This document shows positions 58,454 through 64,000 of a stretch of DNA of 64,000 nucleotides, piece after piece; positions within the stretch are counted from its first letter, which is position 1, and each line of letters begins with the position of its first letter. The translations under genes were made by a program, and so were the position numbers. The notes under the pieces are model-generated. The model made no database searches, was not told the origin of the DNA, and saw only the letters and a list, made by a program, of their open reading frames with translations. Where the stretch lies: contig NMRB01000855.1 in the NCBI GenBank assembly GCA_002633025.1, positions 1 to 64,000 of the forward strand, read 5' to 3'. This DNA comes from Notospermus geniculatus (Eukaryota > Nemertea > Pilidiophora > Heteronemertea > Lineidae).

Positions 58454-58720
58454 ATAGACTTTGAGTTCTTTCTGGTCAAGTTAGTTTCAAAAGGTACACT
58501 ATCAAAAATGCGTTCTTTCCACTTCCACTTTCCTCAAGTGCACTGAAACAAGCCTTCGCAAATGCAGGAAGCAGTACAATCTTGGATAAGAGGAAACCAC
58601 AACATACACACTCAGGAATAAACATGCCAAAAAAATATTGGGTGAATCAGAAAGTTCCACCAAACACAAGCATCAAGAGTCAGCAAAACCCTTTGTTGTC
58701 ATTTTTCTTGCAATAAGAGA

Positions 58721-61067
58721 GTGAACTACTTGATCGACAAGAAGCCAGACAAGCGTCTGGGGGGCTGCCAATACCACAAAGGGAACCAGGGCAAAAGATT
58801 AGCAAAAATACTAACAATACAGTCGCCATCAAAGATATGAAGATCCGATGGTGAGATTAGGTGATAATCTGACCTGTGAGCTGCGTGATCTCTCAAAGAA
58901 ATCTTTTTCATCCTTGGTCACTTTTCTCTGATAACAAGTTGTGTGATCAGACAGAATTACCCGATGACGAACCATCAAAGAAATGTGCCGATGTTGGTCA
59001 CATTTGAAGAGTGAACGGTTTCAAATTTGCCAGAGTAGCCAGCGAATTAGGATGTAAGGAAGAAAGTTGACGCAAACCAAGGAATGACTTCAGCTCTCTG
59101 CTTGCCCGTAGGCATTACAGCGTCCAACTTCACGGCTAAGGAGCTAAGTAACCTTAAAGATGACCGCCACAACACGCCAGGATTGGCGACCATACCACAA
59201 CAATCTAGCAATCTCATTATTGCCTATACTCAAGTCTTGAAAGGCGCGATACAAAAACTTGCAAAGAATATTAATAAACATCATCAAAAGTGCCATTAGC
59301 ACCTCTGACATTAAGCCGGTGGACACAAAGAGACGTCAAATCGATGAGAGGACCGCCTGAATCTCATTGCAAGTCAACAAAGGGATGTTATCCAACTTTT
59401 GTCCCATCTGGGAGGCTGATCTGAGAGCGGCTAGCACAGATATCGATTCCCTATAAGTAATCTGTAGTATCAGGCACTGATCTCCAGCTGATTATTTGCT
59501 GTCAATAGCTTCTTACGACATGGCTGTATTCAGGTCAGGCGCAAGAATGGAGAAGGTCAGACACATAATGGCAGACGACCGAAGTAGTCTACTTCAAAAC
59601 ACGTCATTGGCCCAAATGGACTAACTTTGATAGATTCAGCAACAAAAAGACGTCATATCTGCAGTGGGTCCATTCAGCAATATTGACGAGGAAAGGTAGG
59701 GTTTGCATCCCAACTTCACGTTGCAGTAGGTTCCAATGGCAAAATCAAGTGGCTTTGCAGCAGTAAGAAGCAGACTTGAAGCAGTGATGAAGCAGACCAA
59801 GTCAAAGTTCAACAGCCGACTCTAACGTCTGTACCGAAGAGGGCATGCTTTCCTCATCCGCTCAAGGCATGACAGCCTGCTCCCCATTATCACCCCAGCG
59901 ACACACCTCTTAACACGTTTCCATGCCAAATAGAGTGAAAATTTGGCCAAGTGTGCTCATCAGCAAACAACATACTCGACGTAGCAGGATAAGGACGTGT
60001 GACTCTTCGGGAACATATCACGCCACGGGATCCATTTACGGCAATTAGCCAAATACCATGACAATCAGAGGCGAACATCAACCATCAGTCGATTAACTGT
60101 TGTTCTACATCATGTGCGATCGCGTAGAGTGTTGATCTACGCCGACATGTATCGAGAAATTCCGACGAGCAAGACAAATGGTTGGATATCGTGGCTGAAA
60201 ATCATTAAAGGTTCTGACACATGCTCTGAGAATGCCACAACAGCTATGGGTCCTAAATCGAATGTTCAAGCCCTAGTTTCCCCACCTTGAGGCAAACCAA
60301 AAACAGTTAAGAAACAGATCATTTGGACGGACAGTGGCAAATAATCTGCCATAGACAAAGAAAACTTCCCTTTGCTTTAAAAAGTACAGTGCATGCCATA
60401 TCCTGACCTGCAGGCTGCAGCACTTCTTCACGTAGAAACAAAAGTTGCATTGATCCTGAGGGCAAAATCAATAGGATTTTCACAGGCAAGAATCACAGCC
60501 TGCTTACTTTGTAAGAGATATTAGATTCACAAACTTGCACTGAGCCACAGCGTTTTAGCAGCCAGAGGCTAATTCAGTACTCTCTTCTTTCCTGCTCACA
60601 CCCTACTCCAGAGGAAAACAATCAGGAATCATGATTTGGTGCTACGTCTAACCCAGGGATACAACAGATGCATGCTAATGGAGGCGGGTAGACCCAAAGG
60701 CTACCGGTAAATCAACAAGCTATTCCACCACCTGATACAGATGAAACTGCACTGAGCAAGTTGCACCAAGCAAGCAGCAAGCTTGTACAAGTTGACAAGG
60801 ATGGTAGAAAGGTTGGGTTTTTTACTAGACACTGCCAGACTAGCGGGTATGAGGAACAAATGATACCGGAAGGCAGAACGTTCCATATCTGCAGCCGACT
60901 GCAGTAATCCAGCCAGGTAAAGTATCGACTTCCCAAGTTTCATTCACCCTTCAAACTCACAACCCATTCAACAGAGTCAGCAATTAGTTGGTTAGGATTA
61001 CCAGCCAATTATCACTGACTGACTGGAACGATAGACAACAGTCTGTATCGGGAAACCCATGGATGAT
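58721..61067. other. No gene seen over about 2.3 kb; right flank of the duplication
   Basis: Single-copy sequence. Open frames near 59,084, 59,890 and 60,701 are short and overlap frames on the other strand. The 17-mer GATCTACGCCGACATGT at about 60,134 also occurs near 30,538, perhaps a remnant of a dispersed repeat. Confidence 0.45.
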
Positions 61068-61430
61068 GAGTTCATTGAGATACAGGCAAGAACTGGAGCT
61101 GACCGTTGGAAGGTTCCAAGTAGAGGCAGCGGTTTGCTCCCTGTTTACTGCACAGGGGACCGACCACACACAGATGGTGAATTCATTGAACTCGCAGAGG
61201 CTGACTGGTGGAATGTTCTAAGCACAGCAGTGGTTGCTCTCTGTTGACTACACAAGAGACCAAGCAGAGCACACAGATGAGTTCATTGAACACAGGCAAG
61301 AGATCGTAGAGGCTGACTGCTGGAAAGTTCCAAGTACAGCAGTGGTTGCTCCCTGTTGATTGAACAGGCAACAACTCATGAAAGCTGACTGAGGGAACTA
61401 AGTAGTGGTTGCTCTTTGATGATTCTACAA
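61068..61430. repeat. Tandem repeat, about 100-111-bp units, three and a half copies
   Basis: GAGTTCATTGA anchors lie at about 61068, 61179 and 61279. Each is followed by GCAGAGGCTGACTG and then CAGCAGTGGTTGCTCCCTGT or close variants. A partial unit follows to about 61430. Overlapping frames on both strands are repeat artefacts. Confidence 0.82.
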
Positions 61431-64000
61431 GCGACCAAGCTGCGCCAAGGCTGAGAGGCTTCATTGGTGATTGGCCACACTGGACCATGATTGTCATAGT
61501 ATGACCTCAAATCTTTGGGCGTTGAAGTCAACTCAGTACGAGCCATATTTGTGCGCTAGTTGCCTTCATGTAGAAGCCCATCAACCTCACGGATGCTGAT
61601 ATAGCACTCGACCAGATGCATCTTCATCATCGTCATTCCTCATTAGTGGATTTAGCTCTGATCATGATCCGGTGATGGCCACAGACCCCTAAGACAGGAA
61701 CACGATCACCTGCGCCACAGGGACTCAAGGCTAATGAGGGAGAGAAAGCACATGTTACGTACCCGGTTGTCATGGTGGTAAATCCCGAGAACCAGCATCC
61801 AAATAACAACCCGTCACTTTACCTCCATCAAGGGCGATCTTAAACCTTTCACAATAATTTACTCCTAAATGCCCTTTTTCTAAAACATAGCGCTAGCACT
61901 TAAGGGATTACGCAAAAGAAATGAAATAACTTCAGTGTTTCCAAGGTTACAGTGCTTCGGTATCGTTTGAGGTGAACAGGAATCGATCATCTGACAGTTG
62001 GACCTTGAAGACAACAGTTGCTAGTTTTAGGTGTCGGTTCCAACGAATAAACCAAGAACCTTGTTGCTTCAGATAAAGTGCTTCAAATCATTCAATGCTT
62101 GGTTTTCATTACTGAAATACAAGGTGACTGCCCAGCATTCCTCCATAATCCTGTTTTTACCATTACCATTAGACCAATCGATCTTCTGATCGAAGTCTTA
62201 CTCAGGCCCCGTTTTTTTGTCATCTGGAATTCTTGATCCGTCCTTCAGGGCAATCCAGGAGTGAAGTTTTTAGAAGATTATCAAGGTTAGTCAGAGTCCT
62301 TTTCTCGCTTGACCAGAACTCATTCTACCATGTTACATTCGTCTTGCTGCGGTTCCAACAACCAGCACCTGGCAGTATGCCGTATGCAGTTGCTGTCTTT
62401 TTTGCATCAAGCTCAGCCTCTGGCACACGAGGGAATTCAACCGACACCGAAAAAGAGGGAAGGCCGTGAACTTCACGATCCCCTAGACAATTAGCTAATA
62501 AATAAATTACAGATTATTCACTTTGTTGAGCAGCAACATGCGACAGGAACACGACATACAAGTCAGTATTAGTCACCGATTGATGTGGGAGCATTTAGCA
62601 CCATTTTCTGCAATCTGTTTACAGAGATTTGTTGGTGAATCATTGAGATTTAATCATCGATTTCAAGAGAACATTCTGCAATGTTGTTCTGCATGAAGAA
62701 TGCCATGATCGGGATTAAAGAATTAGTTACAATTTTCCAAGCCGGACTGCCAGAAATAAAAGGATTACTGGTATTTAACTCGTCAGCCATCAGACTCCAG
62801 CAGACGGCATCTTCTGTCAAAGTTTCCTCCCATATTGATTGAAGAAATATTTGAAGAGAGGTTGTTCCTATCAACGATCTGAAGAATGTTTCTTCAAATT
62901 CTTTCCAATTAATTTCAAAGGAATCTAGAAAACTTCAACAGAAGATATCTGTCTGCTCAATCGTGGGAGAAGATGAGTTAAATATGGAACAACTGGCAGA
63001 GTAAATTGACGTTCTGAATGATGAACCATTGCTGATGTCTGGCGATACTGGCATTGAGATTGGATTTGACATCATGCACAGCACCACTACAGATGGAGGT
63101 CCGTCTGCACGAATGGAAAGAAGAACTCCATTACTTCTTATGCAGCTGGTGCATGACATGAAGGGCAAAGACTTCATAACACAGCTGATATAACCATGCC
63201 AATTACTGACAACACAAAAATCAACCGGGTCGCATCCACCCATCAAACAGGATAATACCAATTTTGCTGAATCATCACAATCGACATGAAATTCTTCTGA
63301 TACTGCGGCGGGCTTACAGGATTCTGATTAGGATGACTTGTTTCTGAAGATTGCATGATTTCACTCCTGCTTTGATGCCGGCTTCGTCAATATGCCGATC
63401 ATGGGTGCTTGAAAATTTAACAAGTTAACATTTATGCAATTAGCAATGGCTTCTCTGTATTCTAAATGTGCTTGTAATTAGAGGAATTTCAATGTTGTTG
63501 ATGACTCAGTCACTGAACATGTCTTTTCTTTTTGAGTTAAGGGTAGCCACATCTTCTCCAAGTGGCTGATGAGAATCATTTACCAAGCAAATGAATTCTG
63601 TTGTGGTTGATTCCAGGGGTCATTCCAGAAGGATACCTTGTTGCTCTCTTATTCACCAAGAAATGATGTCCTTTATTCTTGCTTGAAACAGTTCCAACAG
63701 GTTCCAACCTTCTCACTTCGCCAGAAGTACGACAGGAGGCAACTCATCATCTTATCCCTTTCAGTGCAAACTTCGATAGATTCAGACAAAAAGTTGTGTA
63801 CATTTCAAGATTTGGTCGGTACAGTCCGTTTCAATGATCCGCCACTAGCAGTGAGACGGTGAACTTGTTGTCACCACTCAACCATATGACCCATCCCTAA
63901 CCCGGTCTTTTTAAATCTAATATCGGATTAAAAATTCATGTTTGAACCAGGCCTCTCCGTTCATAAATCTGACAACACATTCCTGTACGAGACGACATCG
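61431..64000. other. No gene supported over about 2.6 kb
   Basis: A minus-strand frame at 62650-62874 and a plus-strand stretch near 62,985-63,190 (reading EPLLMSGDTGIEIGFDIMH) have protein-like composition, but I cannot match them to a family. In-frame stops interrupt the second. They could be decayed coding sequence or chance frames. Confidence 0.4.

Larger units (their letters stand above)
43831..58720. repeat. Large tandem duplication, copy 2 (14.9 kb)
   Basis: This block corresponds to 32188-43830. It carries extra insertions at 44092-44296, 44406-45792 and 54214-55319. Two multi-base N gaps (44844-45343 and 55875-55916) and one single N at 48730 interrupt it. About 830 bp are represented twice around the single N (47897-48729 and 48731-49563). 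Other differences are small indels such as a 25-bp loss near 47746. The single-copy right flank begins GTGAACTACTTGATCGAC. Confidence 0.95.

Noticed and set aside
62935-63261. Possible coding exon near the right end
   Set aside because: The better-looking peptide is on the opposite strand and is interrupted by stops. No family is recognised, so it was left as an unassigned region.

Overview
This is eukaryotic genomic sequence, almost certainly from a marine invertebrate animal. The only unmistakable gene is a metazoan plexin on the minus strand. It is split by spliceosomal introns, and the DNA around it is mostly non-coding and rich in minisatellites, foldback (MITE-like) elements and tRNA-derived SINEs. 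I see no operons, rRNA, intact tRNA genes, CRISPR arrays or long viral or transposase reading frames. The phylum cannot be fixed from the sequence alone. A lophotrochozoan or an invertebrate deuterostome both fit.

Region 1 to 10.7 kb holds a 24-bp minisatellite interrupted by a perfect 45-bp-TIR element, several other foldback elements, and three consecutive plexin exons (10718 down to 9067). These exons encode the eight-cysteine PSI domain and the start of the following Ig-like/TIG region. Splice sites and phases agree across all three. Region 10.7 to 29.3 kb has no gene I can support. Part of it is presumably plexin intron, since the sema exons should lie upstream on the minus strand. It carries minisatellites, hairpin elements and two copies of one SINE family in opposite orientation. 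Region 29.3 to 31.6 kb (plus strand) has three open stretches that may be exons of an unrecognised multi-pass membrane protein. A 69-bp (23-codon) tandem repeat sits between the first two.

Region 32,188 to 58,720 is a large tandem duplication. Copy 1 is 32,188-43,830 and copy 2 is 43,831-58,720. The copies are mostly almost identical, and the junction between them contains no gap. Copy 2 is longer because it carries extra insertions, two runs of N and a single-N join at 48,730 that repeats about 830 bp. The pair works as a natural alignment: filled and empty sites show several recent element insertions, with a clean TTA target duplication in one case. There is also an exact 29-bp micro-inversion and a few short patches of much higher divergence. 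It may be a true tandem duplication or two haplotypes placed in series. The single-N join shows that at least part of the region is mis-assembled.

Region 58.7 to 64 kb is single copy, with a roughly 100-bp tandem repeat near 61.1-61.4 kb and no gene I can support. Apart from plexin (a semaphorin receptor), nothing indicates that genes here work together. The value of the window lies in its repeat biology and in the duplicated block.
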